From Bolinopsis microptera (Eukaryota > Ctenophora > Tentaculata > Lobata > Bolinopsidae), in NCBI RefSeq assembly GCF_026151205.1, contig NC_087081.1, positions 3,787,246 through 3,851,245 of the forward strand: a stretch of 64,000 nt of DNA, in the 5' to 3' direction. Below the pieces are notes generated by a model. The model worked only from the letters and a program-made list of their open reading frames with translations, had not been told where the DNA came from and searched no databases. The stretch's first letter is position 1. Each line of letters starts with the position of its first letter. Positions 37,801 to 47,545 of this stretch are shown in pieces. The position numbers were made by a program, and so were the translations under genes.

Positions 37801-40800
37801 TGTTTCTTTCAGAGCACCTGGTGGGTGGTAACTTTAGTGCTTCCTTCAGAGCACCTGGTGGGTGGTAATTTTAGTGTTTCCTTCAGAGCACCTGGTGGGT
37901 GGTAACTTTAGTGTTTCCTTCAGAGCACCTGGTGGGTGGTAACTTTAGTGTTTCCTTCAGAGCACCTGGTGGGTGGTAACTTTAGTGTTTCCTTCAGAGC
38001 ACCTGGTGGGTGGTAACTTTAGTGTTTCCTTCAGAGCACCTGGTGGTGGTAATTTTAGTGTTTCCTTCAGAGCACCTGGTGGGTGGTAACTTTAGTGTTT
38101 CCTTCAGAGCACCTGGTGGTGGTAATTTTAGTGTTTCCTTCAGAGCACCTGGTGGGTGGTAATTTTAGTGTTTCCTTCAGAGCACCTGGTGGTGGTAATT
38201 TTAGTGTTTCCTTCAGAGCACCTGGTGGTGGTAATTTTAGTGTTTCCTTCAGAGCACCTGGTGGGTGGTAACTTTAATGCTTCCTTCAGAGCACCTGGTG
38301 GGTGGTAATTTTAGTGTTTCCTTCAGAGCACCTGGTGGGTGGTAACTTTAGTGTTTCCTTCAGAGCACCTGGTGGTGGTAATTTTAGTGTTTCCTTCAGA
38401 GCACCTGGTGGGTGGTAACTTTAGTGTTTCCTTCAGAGCACCTGGTGGTGGTAATTTTAGTGTTTCCTTCAGAGCACCTGGTGGGTGGTAACTTTAGTGT
38501 TTCCTTCAGAGCACCTGGTGGGTGGTAACTTTAATGTTTCCTTCAGAGCACCTGGTGGTGGTAATTTTAGTGTTTCCTTCAGAGCACCTGGTGGGTGGTA
38601 ACTTTAGTGTTTCCTTCAGAGCACCTGGTGGGTGGTAACTTTAATGTTTCCTTCAGAGCACCTGGTGGTGGTAATTTTAGTGTTTCCTTCAGAGCACCTG
38701 GTGGGTGGTAACTTTAGTGTTTCCTTCAGAGCACCTGGTGGGTGGTAATTTTAGTGTTTCCTTCAGAGCACCTGGTGGGTGATAACTTTAGTGTTTCCTT
38801 CAGAGCACCTGGTGGGTGGTAACTTTAGTGGTAACTTTAATGGTAACTTAAGTGGTAATTTAAAAAATCATAACATTGTGTTGTTAATTAATCTTGAACA
38901 CAATGTAAATTAATTGTAATGTCCACCAGGGACTGTGTGAGCAGTACTAACAATCTACATGACATTAAATAACAAACTAACAGGGTATATTGTAAAGCTA
39001 CCCCGTCCACATCTCACATGTTCCCAATACTGTGCGCTTTAGTAAGATTACCCCAGATTACCCCAGATTACCCCAGATTACCCCAGATTACCCTAGATTA
39101 CCCCAGATTACCCCAGATTAAGGTACAAAAGATTAAATATGGCAGGAGGCCTTGCCAAGGTGTTGTAAGTGAGTGTCTTCAGCTCTAAAGTGAATGAACA
39201 GTTAAATTTTTTACACTTTTAATAATGTCAGTAAAGGTTTAGAACGGAAGATTAACAGATAATTAACATATTATTATATGTTAATATTACAGATCAGGGA
39301 TTAATATTGTCTCTTACTTGAAGGTAGATTCACAAGGTTCGATCTCGTCTGAATTATCAGCACAGTCCTTTACCCCGTTACAAACATCTTTGGGGTTTAC
39401 AACCTGAGGTGATTTTAGCTTTATCTGAGTGAATCAAACAACAATATTGATTAAACAAAGATCATTAAAATCTATTGATCAAAAGGAAGCTCGCAAAATT
39501 GTATATCACTTGGCCTTCAGAATGAAAACTTTCCACTCAGAATATAAAGTTTGGAATTAAAGGTTTTTAAAAATTTTATTCAGATTTCAATGCTTGAAAT
39601 TTGAATGAAAGAAAGCTTAGAAAATAAACCTGCCACTTTTCCTCGGAGCAGAGAAAAGTTCCCGGACAGTAGATGTCCTCAGTGTTCCCCACACACACGG
39701 AACCTTGTCCATCACACACGTGTTTCTTACCCGCGCAAACTGCTCCTTCCTGAAATATTTCCTTCAAGTGCGTTTCTTGCAACTGTGTATTAACCGTGTG
39801 TCAACCAATAACCTTGTGCAAAGTGTTCGTTCCCTTACCGTGCGTTAATACCATCGATAAATTACCGAATTGCCTTCCTTGTGTTTGACTACCTAAAAAG
39901 CTCTTTCCAATGCTAAATTATGCAGTTTTGCAGTTTCGGGCTCCGAAACCTGATATAAAGGACCCAGTTGTGCGATAGGTGTATTTTAGTTTAGGTACAT
40001 ATTATTATTTAAGAATTGGATTATATTGAAATTTAGAATAACTTTAATCTTAATATGTAATCACGTTCTAATCCTAATGAAGTAATTGCTCAGTAGTATT
40101 TATATAGTTTATATGTTGTTTGTTGTAAATTATCATGAGTCATCTTCACCTCAAATTGTACCGTTTAGATTCCATAGTTTCAGCACCTCAAATCATATAA
40201 GTTCTCATTTCCCAGCAAATAGTTTCATACCTGTCATTAAGTTCTGTAGACGCATGTCACTTCAACCAATAAGCTTCACTTAATTAATTAGTCATCCTAT
40301 CAGGCCTATTTCATTTATTCACGTGACACACCATCCCATTTATAATCTTCCGCTTTAGTTCACCTTGTTGAAAGAGTTTGTCACCATTAGTCTGCTTACT
40401 CCTAAAATCATTCCTCTTTCATGTCACATGACCATTCCTCACAAGTTTTAGATTCACGAGTCATGATATAGTTTTGAAGATTCAGTTCTGTGGATTACCA
40501 TTTTAATAAGTTTATATTTTTCATTCTCTTCCGCAAAACTCTTTATTTAAAGTCTTTTATTTGTAAACCTACCACTAAGTCGAGCAGCTAGGTACACTAA
40601 GTGTGCACTACACAGAGAACCTGAAGGGTTTTCAGCCCTCTACTATATGAAATGCAGGTAAATGTGCTAAAGCGAACTATAATAATATTATCGATGATAT
40701 TATTAATATTAATATTAATATTAATATTAATATTAACATCAATATTAATATTAATATCAATATTAATATTAATATCAATATTAATAAATAAATATTAATA

Positions 40801-42743
40801 TTAATATTAATATTAATATTAATATCAATATTAATAAATAAATATTAATATTAATATTAATAATATTATTATAAGTGATAGTATTAATGATATTATTAAT
40901 ATAACTTACGTGGGGGGAATTAGAAGATGGTTGACAATAACGACTACCCTCACACCCACACTCATCCCACCCGTCGTTACAGTCGTTACTGCCATCACAC
41001 ACCTAATTGTTGTTGAGGATAACGCGGATCGAGCAATAGATACTTAGTATGCTAGCCAAGAAATATGAACTATTTTTCATGATCACGCAAGGAATTCTGG
41101 TAGTCAATAACTTCACCGTGGTTAATGTGCAGAGAGAAACTTTTATACAGGAGAAGATGGGAACTAAAATGTATTTTGAAGTGTTGTGCTGGTAGGCAAA
41201 TCTGTTTTTGCTGTTCAAATATTTTATATACATAATTGACTTATGTTATAATTATATAATACTTGTTTCTAACCTGATGCTTGGATAGGATTTTGTTCAT
41301 ATTTGGACACACCCGGAAACTGCCACAGTCCAGTCCGGTCCTAGAACCAATAGTGATCTCCTGGCATTCTCCGCATTTCTGAAATAGTTGACAGTGATTG
41401 AGTGGTGAAACACAGAACCAATAGTGATCTCCTGGCAATCTCCACATTTTTGAAATAGTTGACAGTGATTGAGTGGTGAAACACAAAACCAATAGTGATC
41501 TCCTGGCATTCTCCGCATTTCTGAAATAGTTGACTGTGATTGAGTGGTGAAACACAGAACCAATAGTGATCTCCTGGCATTCTCCGCATTTCTGAAATAG
41601 TTGACAGTGCAAGTGATTGAGTGGCGAAACACAGCTGACAGCTCGATGGAATTCCACAGAGCTGTGTCGAGCTTGTTGTAGACATGGTAACTATGGTATG
41701 TAGTCTTGGTTATCATAGAATCAGAGAAACTGATAGCATTCAGGTTCCAGTGCTCACCAATCTTCAGTTCCAAAAAGAGATTTTGGAAGATTTTTGAAGA
41801 GGAGATTTTCTGCCGTCCCCTATACCGGAATTTCGCGGTTTCGACTGAAATTTTGACCAGTGACCAATCAGTGAGGTCTGTGAGAGTGACACGTCGCCAT
41901 CAAGGTACTGGAAGCAGTATATCCGGAGAAAACTTTGATGAAATGGAAATTTTGAATATGTCCTAACGGTAGGACATATTCAAATTTCAGCTGTCCTCGA
42001 CCCAAATCTCAATGTTTTGACTGAATTTGTCTTGAATGATCATCTTACAAGGTCATTGGGGACGGCACAAGACACGATTGAGGTACTCGAAGTTCTATTC
42101 CCAAATAAAGCTTTGATAAACGGAAAATCATCAAAATATAAAAAAGATCAGTCAGTTCAAGATACGTACTTGTTTAGCAGATACACAAAGAGTGAGATTC
42201 TTCGGAGCCGTTCTGCACATATCATCATCAGCCCTGTGAATAAGAAAATTAGTCGGAGTTAGAGTCGGAGTTAGAATCGGAGTTAGAGTCGGAGTTAGAG
42301 TCGGAGTTAGAGTCGGAGTTAGAGTCGGAGTTAGAGTCGGAGTTAGAGTCGGAGTTAGAGTCGGAGTTAGAGTCGAAGTTAGAGTCGGAGTTAGAGTCGG
42401 AGTTAGAGTCGGAGTCAGAGTCGGAGTTAGAGTCGGAGTCGGAGATTCGCAAGGATTCGAGATTTTAGCGATACAGAAAAATAGTAAATGTAATAATTTA
42501 CAATTTGAACTTACAGGCAATCACACTCTGACCCAGTGACACATTCACTGAAGCATAAGAACCGGTTCGAAATCACTGCAAAAGTAATTTGAATTTAACA
42601 ATAAAGAATCATATAAATTTAAGTAAAAATTTACTTAAATACCCAATTTTGGCGTTATATTCTGGTACCTAGTTAACAAAGTATTCATAAAATAAAAGAA
42701 GCTACTCACTGACAATAAAGATAATAACGTTTGTTGATGACAT
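24076..42743 (-). CDS. LDLa-repeat rhodopsin-like GPCR (GRL101/relaxin-receptor-like), 19 exons
   Basis: Exons in order: 42743-42710, 42575-42515, 42233-42170, 41378-41274, 41002-40910, 39749-39630, 39403-39318, 37339-37138, 36537-36407, 30643-30559, 30379-30252, 29616-29472, 29296-29111, 28834-28700, 27521-27355, 26891-26766, 25162-24979, 24691-24577, 24278-24076. Total 2370 nt, a multiple of three. Signal peptide [20 protein letters not shown] is split over exons 1 and 2. About nine LDLa domains follow, then a seven-helix class A domain with [13 protein letters not shown] (TM2), STYR in the DRY position, and NPILY (TM7). It should sit in the plasma membrane and signal through G proteins; the ligand is unknown. 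Known GRL101 and relaxin receptors carry leucine-rich repeats between LDLa and TM1; I find none here. All junctions are in phase except around the TM4 exon, which is off by one on both sides. Confidence 0.82.
24513..24560. repeat. Short AATTACCACCC-type repeat
   Basis: Four to five degenerate units close to the exon 18 donor at 24577. Confidence 0.6.
25166..25550. repeat. About 37-bp AT-rich array at the exon 17 acceptor
   Basis: Units of TTAGATTTATTATATTTTAG followed by TTTAGTTATTAAAATAG, about ten copies. The array starts within a few bases of the acceptor of exon 17 and the unit shares its AGGTTAGATTTATTATA context. Confidence 0.85.
25608..25955. repeat. (GAAAATAA)n array
   Basis: About 40 units of the 8-bp motif AAGAAAAT with few variants. 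One strand is purely purine with T interruptions. Confidence 0.9.
26150..26665. repeat. 32-bp array, about 15 copies
   Basis: The unit contains TCATCTGGAGTTTACAAGAT and AATACCAAGATA. It lies in the intron between exons 16 and 17. Confidence 0.9.
26892..27140. repeat. 22-bp array at the exon 16 acceptor
   Basis: On the minus strand the unit reads GTTTAAAGCGGTTATTCACC. The true exon 16 acceptor reads GTTTAAAGCGGTTACAG, so the array appears to derive from the acceptor region. About eleven copies. Confidence 0.85.
27270..27353. repeat. GGTTACCTT array at the exon 15 donor
   Basis: Units of GGTTACCTTGGTTACC run into the donor of exon 15, which reads CCAG|GTACGTAACC on the minus strand. Confidence 0.8.
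28266..28545. repeat. 20-bp array GGTTACCAATGGTTACCAGT, 14 copies
   Basis: Nearly perfect units in the intron between exons 14 and 15. All three plus-strand frames stay open across it, which explains the spurious GYQWLP-type proteins. Confidence 0.95.
29030..29145 (-). repeat. 39-bp unit containing exon 13 end and its donor, three copies
   Basis: On the minus strand each unit carries the SLLGN(F/Y)LVILFA codons followed by a GTAAGT donor. Only the first copy is needed for the exon; the other two lie in the intron as intact decoy exon ends. Confidence 0.85.
29111..30643 (-). CDS. GPCR exons 10-13: membrane-proximal LDLa domains and TM1
   Basis: Exon 10 holds a degenerate LDLa ([13 protein letters not shown]) that lacks its first cysteines and the usual DC. 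Its acceptor lies in the first unit of the 47-bp array. Exon 11 has a Cys-rich linker ([18 protein letters not shown]). Exon 12 encodes [11 protein letters not shown] and [17 protein letters not shown]. Exon 13 encodes [15 protein letters not shown], then [20 protein letters not shown] and TM1 ([15 protein letters not shown]). The LDLa-to-TM1 step is direct, with no leucine-rich repeats. The end of exon 13 with its donor is present three times in tandem. Confidence 0.8.
29617..30175 (-). repeat. 52-bp array carrying the exon 12 acceptor, about 11 copies
   Basis: On the minus strand the unit reads CACCCCTTATTGTAG|GGTGG, matching the real acceptor CACCCCTTTTTGTAG|GGTTG. There are no distinct spacers, so this is a minisatellite and not a CRISPR array. 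Confidence 0.9.
30640..32781 (-). repeat. 47-bp array carrying the exon 10 acceptor, about 45 copies
   Basis: On the minus strand the unit contains GTATCGTTTAACAG|TGGGAT, which is the acceptor and first bases of exon 10 (30643). Units are highly homogeneous, with a few GGTAC/GATAC and CCGGG variants and one shortened unit near 31535. Further fragments at 35141-35202 and 36076-36115 show that the array was split by transposon insertions. Confidence 0.92.
32782..34958. mobile_element. 2.2-kb element with terminal inverted repeats inserted in the array
   Basis: The left end reads TATCACACTTTC then GAGCCAAATTTGGC and GGAAAGCAGAATT. The right end carries the same motifs inverted (AATTCTGCTTTCCCGGCCAA, then GAAAGTGTGATA). 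The interior has no recognisable transposase, so it is a non-autonomous or decayed DNA transposon. Confidence 0.7.
34961..35137. mobile_element. 177-bp fold-back MITE
   Basis: Long inverted arms starting ACATTTATCACATGCCTTCT and ending in its inverse (AGAAGGCATGTGATAAATGT). The middle repeats ACTCGGCAAGCCTCG about three times. Confidence 0.75.
35199..36079. mobile_element. TTAA-flanked 873-bp element (piggyBac-like MITE)
   Basis: Flanked by TTAA at 35199-35202 and 36076-36079, the target duplication used by piggyBac-type transposases. Ends are GGGGGCCTACACCAAA and its imperfect inverse (TTTGGTGTATGCCCGCCCCC), and about 200 bp of inverted similarity extends inward. The TTAA lies inside a unit of the 47-bp array, which proves insertion after array formation. 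No coding region. Confidence 0.8.
36080..36406. other. Intron 9 remainder
   Basis: A decayed 47-bp unit, then AT-rich sequence with a duplicated GGCTAGTTTTATTTTTTAAT. No gene seen. Confidence 0.5.
36407..42743 (-). CDS. GPCR exons 1-9: signal peptide and LDLa domains 1-6
   Basis: Exons 1-3 encode the signal peptide and a Cys-rich lead segment ([18 protein letters not shown]). LDLa cores with the typical CDG..DC...DE..C spacing are [15 protein letters not shown] (exon 5), VCDGQGSVC with a changed spacing (exon 6), [14 protein letters not shown] (exon 7), [17 protein letters not shown] and [14 protein letters not shown] (exon 8), and [17 protein letters not shown] (exon 9). The acidic residues of the calcium cage are mostly kept, so folded calcium-binding modules are likely. 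Exons 4 and 8 start inside tandem arrays that repeat their own acceptor. Confidence 0.8.
36550..37137. other. Intron 8
   Basis: AT-rich, with a (TA)n tract at 36610-36640 and inverted ATCTACTTAG motifs. No coding exon seen. Confidence 0.5.
37340..38835 (-). repeat. 37-bp array carrying the exon 8 acceptor, about 40 copies
   Basis: On the minus strand each unit reads TTACCACCCACCAG|GTGCTC then TGAAGGAA, which is the exon 8 acceptor and the first 15 or so exon bases. A 36-bp variant lacking one G (GGTGGTGG) is interspersed. Spurious frames on the plus strand come from the repeat. Confidence 0.93.
38836..39317. other. Intron 7
   Basis: No exon seen. It contains a 10-bp array (AGATTACCCC, seven copies) at 39048-39120. 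Confidence 0.55.
39750..40699. other. Intron 5
   Basis: AT-rich without recognisable exons. I see no repeat array at the exon 6 acceptor. Confidence 0.5.
40690..40905. repeat. (ATTAAT)n microsatellite at the exon 5 donor
   Basis: Imperfect ATTAAT/ATCAAT hexamers that begin right after the donor GTAAGTTATATTAATA of exon 5. Confidence 0.85.
41340..41630 (-). repeat. 71-bp array carrying the exon 4 acceptor, four copies
   Basis: On the minus strand each unit has ACTATTTCAG|AAATGCGGAG followed by the codons of [12 protein letters not shown], then about 35 bp of intron. The copy nearest exon 4 is the functional one; the rest form decoy exon starts. Confidence 0.9.
41631..42169. other. Intron 3
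   Basis: No exon recognised. It includes an inverted copy (about 42045-42130) of the dispersed repeat found near the transporter genes; both give a DTIEVLEV reading. Confidence 0.5.
42246..42445. repeat. 12-bp array GAGTTAGAGTCG at the exon 3 acceptor
   Basis: About 16 copies ending 13 bp from the exon 3 acceptor. The open frames (SDSN or TPTL repeats) are artefacts. Confidence 0.9.
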
Positions 42744-45299
42744 TGAACCCTTGATCTACAAAACAATTAGAAACAGTTAATTGGTGTGGGTTCTGTCGGA
42801 GAGGCAAAGCATATTTTGCTGACACGTGACAGAATGGACACGTGACAAATGGCACGTGACAGAATGGAAATTTACAAATCAGCTTCGAATATTGACCAGT
42901 CAAACCACTGAATATAACTCAAACTGTCACTAAATGGTGACACTAAATATGCGTTATCTCTCCGCCAGCACCCGCACCTACAGACACATGGGTAATGAGG
43001 AGAGTGATGTTTCGCTAGTTGGAATTTGGATACGCAAATCTCAATTTATTGGATCCACTACCATGATTTAAGGTGAACACGCGGATTATTTAAACCAACT
43101 TTCGACAATTTTGCCGTGCTTGGTTTGAATTAGCGACTTTTCAGGGTCAATCTGGTAGTAAGAGAAAACAAAATAAAAGGGAAATATAAAAAAATGAACT
43201 GATAAAACCCCTTTTTGGCCGCGCTGCATTTCAACTAATGAGGATATCATTCGCAACTTTAAACAGTTTTAATTAAATAAGCTGTGCGTGAAGGGTGTGG
43301 TAATCGACATAACCATCCCCTCTCTCCAGGCCGATCGATTTTTATTCGTGTCTAGTCTAAACTATAACACTTACAGAAACAGTTTACTTTGATTCCCTTG
43401 CTCAAATCTCCACCCTACCTCCATCTTATCCATTAAATGAACCTTCCAATAAATACTAATGGCTGCACCAATTGTCAAAGATCGCCCTTCCAATCAGGCG
43501 ATGCAGAAAGGGTGTGGTAATCGTCACAACCCCCCCCCCCCCCCCCCCTGGCTAGACTGATTGATTATTATTCGCGTCTAAATGATCCAATAAAGAACTG
43601 TAACACCTAGAAGTATAAACAGTTAGAGTTTACTTTGATTTAATTGCTCGACCGTTTACTCGTTTTAATCGCCCATTTGTGGGCGTTTACTTTCTACTTC
43701 ATTAACGTGGTATGCGGTAGAATTAAATGTTAAAGTGGTTAACATTTACTTTCATAGCCTGACAAAAACGTAATTATAAGTAGATCAAATAAAAGAAGTG
43801 AGTTCAGTATTACCTCGCTATAATACACGCAATAATAGCGCTTTTTTGACTTAATGTTGGATTTTATCCACGGGAAAATCTAGATTAACCTTACATTAGT
43901 CTATATAAAACTAAAAACAGCCTTTGCCTGGCATCGAAAAGAAAATAGTTGATGTGTCAAATGAAATATAAGTAATAAATTTTTCAATTTAAGTAATTGT
44001 CTCACGTTGCGAGCTCAACTATTTTAAATAAATGTCCCCCAAGTCCCCCAAGTCCCCCCTAGCCGGGGCCGAGCCGCTTTGTGGTTTTGGAGGGAACATG
44101 CGTGTCAAGCCAAGCATACAACGTCTGGAAACTTTAAGTTAGTTATACATATGAATACCAGCACAGGATAAACCGCCGCTCCAGTGGTCCTTTAAACTGA
44201 CTGAGTATTACTATTAAGTAAATGCTACAGTTACCTGCAACACCACTTGCAATATCTTCACTGTTCATTATTTTTACCACGTTAAGCGATAAAGCTGCAC
44301 TAATCGGAATCCATTTACCACATACACGAAGTGAATTTTTCCGGAAATCATTATTGAAGTTAGTAATATGCATCATAAAGTCGTGGTTTGATCCGATTGT
44401 CACGATATTCTCATTGTCATATATGTTCCAACATTATTTATTGACTGGCGAATAAAAACGGTAAAGGTTATCAGTCAAACTTAACAAGATGATCCACTGG
44501 GGGCCGGACATTCATTTGTAAATCGAATTTTTTGTCCTCAGCAGGCTTCACATAGTAATCTAGATCTAGAAATAAAACATATATAAATTACGGCAACATT
44601 TTCCAAAAAGTGCAACACCGCACTTGCTCAAAATTCCAACAAAATTTGTATGTTAAAAATTTGTATTTTAGCAGTTTTTTTCAAATTCGACTGTGACGAT
44701 TCATAATAATAAACTACTTTTAATCGATTGAGCAGTCAAAAATACATCCAGATTAATAGAATTCATAATTCTAATGTATCAAACAGATAATCCCAAGGAA
44801 ATTTCCTTAAAAGTATCGCACAAAACCAGTGGCGTAACGTTGCCACTTGCCTGTATGTAAGAAGAATACAGTATTGACTTATTGTTAGCTCAATCTGTTC
44901 GGAAGATCATTGCATCAAAGCTTAAGAGCCACACGAACTATATGAAATATTTGAAACTGTCTCTATGTACTTATATAATGACCCCCTGTGAAAATTGCAA
45001 TTTATTGTCGGGCTCGTACACCGTCCGTACGCGCAATCAAATCACGATAATTAGCTATAGCTCTAGCTCAATATCTCCACTAGGAGCAGGTAGTTTAGAC
45101 ATAACAAAACCTTGCCTTCACGCTAGTTTCAAATATTAAACTTCAGCGCGCATATCGTTAATCTTAGCTTTATAGGAGGTATTCTGTTATAATAGGAGGG
45201 TACATGACTCTATTACTTTGTACTTTTGTAAGACGGTGAAGCAGAGCGGTAAGATTTTGCAGTGCTGAAGAAGCTCGACAATGGTGGTGCAGCGATCAG

Positions 45300-45320
45300 C
45301 ATAGTTACCATAGCAACTAT
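45300..45320. promoter_or_regulatory. Candidate RFX X-box (GTTACCATAGCAAC)
   Basis: Matches the RFX consensus of two inverted half sites with a two-base spacer. No gene start is known nearby, so function is uncertain. Confidence 0.25.
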
Positions 45321-45984
45321 GGCGATCAGGGTTCTTGAATACTGTTCAAATTGGATCAGATGCCAACCCTAGCTATATGAGGATAATGTCAATAATGTGT
45401 CGTATCGGGATATAAAAACGTACATAATATTAATTGTGAATGGGATAATTTAAAAATGTCATTATAATAGCCGGGAAAAGTTAAACTGGACCATATTAAA
45501 CATGACTTGGTTCTAAAACTGATATTATTCCTGGTTACCAAGACAACTTACTCCATTCCCTGACTAAAGGTCCTTTCCCTCCCCATTGTTAGACCCAGTC
45601 TATTGAATATACCTTTGAATTAAGACCACAATTAAGGCACGCATATAGTTACTTGAATAGCACTAAACTTATATAGTTACTTAAATTAACGCGTTCTTAA
45701 GAGGGTGTACTTTTCTTTGGTTAATTGTCTATATATTCAGTATTACAGACAATGTCAATAGTAAGATAGCAATACCACGGAATCCTCAATCCTACGAAGC
45801 AAGCCATCCGGCTCTTTGCTAAAAGTTCTATAATTTGATATATTCGGTTCGATACTCAGAAAGGAAGCGAGTGAGGTAAAGAGTCTGTTGGATGAAAAAC
45901 TTCATTGTTTCTCAAACCATTTCCGTACAGGTTGAATTAAATTGTGGTTGGGAAGGAGTTTAGATGGGTGAGCAATACTGGGGC

Positions 45985-46195
45985 ACTTAGGTTAAGGTTA
46001 AGTATTGAAATAATAAGGTTAAGTATTTGAATAAGGTTAAGTATTTAAATAAGGTTAAGTATTTGAATAATAAGGTTAGGTATTTAAATAAGGTTAAGTA
46101 TTTGAATAATAAGGTTAAGTATTTGAATAATAAGGTTAAGTATTTAAATAAGGTTAAGTATTTATATAATAAAGTTAAGTATTTAAATAATATTA
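45985..46195. repeat. AAGGTTAAGTATTTGAATAA array
   Basis: About ten units of 17 or 20 bp alternating one and two AAT triplets. The frame KYLNNKV is an artefact. Confidence 0.85.
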
Positions 46196-46924
46196 CACTA
46201 AGTTCCGACTAATAAATGTTAAAGTATGTTGACTATAGCACTACCCCCCCCCCCCCCCCCCCCTCTCTATCGCACTACCCCCTCTGCACTGAGAACTATT
46301 TTTGATCTTTAAAATATGTTTCAAATTCAGTAGGTAACATGATCTACCGCTATTTGAACATTGATGATAAAAAATTGAGATGACCAATGGTTCTCAAACG
46401 TTAAGCTCAACAGCGCCCATGCATCTCTAAATGCATCAAAGCTTGACTAGTGACTACTGATCTGAATGTCAAGCTTTGGTGGCAATGAATAACACCATGG
46501 CAATGCACCATGGCAACACCACGCACAGCACTCATATTGGATCAGTACAGAGGAGGAGTGGGTCTAACATATGTTATCATAAAAAAGTGGTGGCCCCCAA
46601 TAATCACAACAAAGCTGCCAGCATGCTGAACACATGTTGAACATATGTTAATCATGAAATTTCCAGACAGTGTCCCCTGACACTGCCCCAGAACTCGCAC
46701 AATAGCAAGTCAGGAAGGTGTCCGGTACATAAGCTAATAAACTAGACCAGTACACGTGTGGACAAGTACACTGCTAGTACCTCAACAACTGTCGAGGTGA
46801 TCGAGAAAGATTAATGAAGGAGCAGCGGGGATATGGAGGGAGGAAGACCAGTGCGCTGGCGTGGAAGGAAAAATAGTTACGGACGGAAACATTGATTGCT
46901 AATGAAATTAAATCAGATCTTAGC

Positions 46925-47545
46925 TTGGGTCACGTGGTTTACTGGTAGTAGATATCACGTGGTTTATTGGGGTCATGTGGTTTACTGGTAATGGTAGATA
47001 TCACGTGGTTTATTGGGGTCACATGGTTAACTGGTAATGGTAGATATCACGTGGTTTATTGGGGTCACATGGTTAACTGGTAATGGTCGATATCACGTGG
47101 TTTATTGAGGTCACGTGGTTAACTGGTAATGGTAGATATCACGTGGTTTATTGGGGTCACGTGGTTTACTGGTAATGGTAGATATCACGTGGTTTATTGA
47201 GGTCACGTGGTTTACTGGTAATGGTAGATATCAAGCGGTTTATTGAGGTCACGTGGTTTACTGGTAATGGTAGATATCACGTGGGTTATTGGGGTCACGT
47301 GGTTTACTGGTAGTGGTAGATATCACGTGGTTTATTGGGTCACGTGGTTTACTGGTAATGGTAGATATCACGTGGTTTATTGGGGTCATGTGGTTTACTG
47401 GTAATGGTAGATATCAAGTGGTTTATTGAGGTCACGTGGTTTACTGGTAATGGTAGATATCACGTGGTTTATTGGGGTCACGTGGTTTACTGGTAATGGT
47501 AGATATCAAGTGGTTTATTGAGGTCACGTGGTTTACTGGTTATGA
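46925..47545. repeat. 46-bp array with two CACGTGG boxes per unit, about 13 copies
   Basis: The unit contains TAGATATCACGTGGTTTATT and GGGGTCACGTGGTTTACTGG. Most copies keep both E-box-like CACGTG palindromes; some have CATGTG or AAGTGG. Confidence 0.9.

Noticed and set aside
42152-42520. SDSN and TPTL repeat proteins
   Set aside because: They come from the 12-bp GAGTTAGAGTCG array beside the exon 3 acceptor.
43528-43550. Poly-C run as a functional G-quadruplex
   Set aside because: A homopolymer of this length may be real but is also a typical assembly or slippage site; nothing nearby supports function.
45840-45880. Possible tRNA T-loop (GGTTCGATAC)
   Set aside because: No matching acceptor stem, D-arm or anticodon arm could be built around it.
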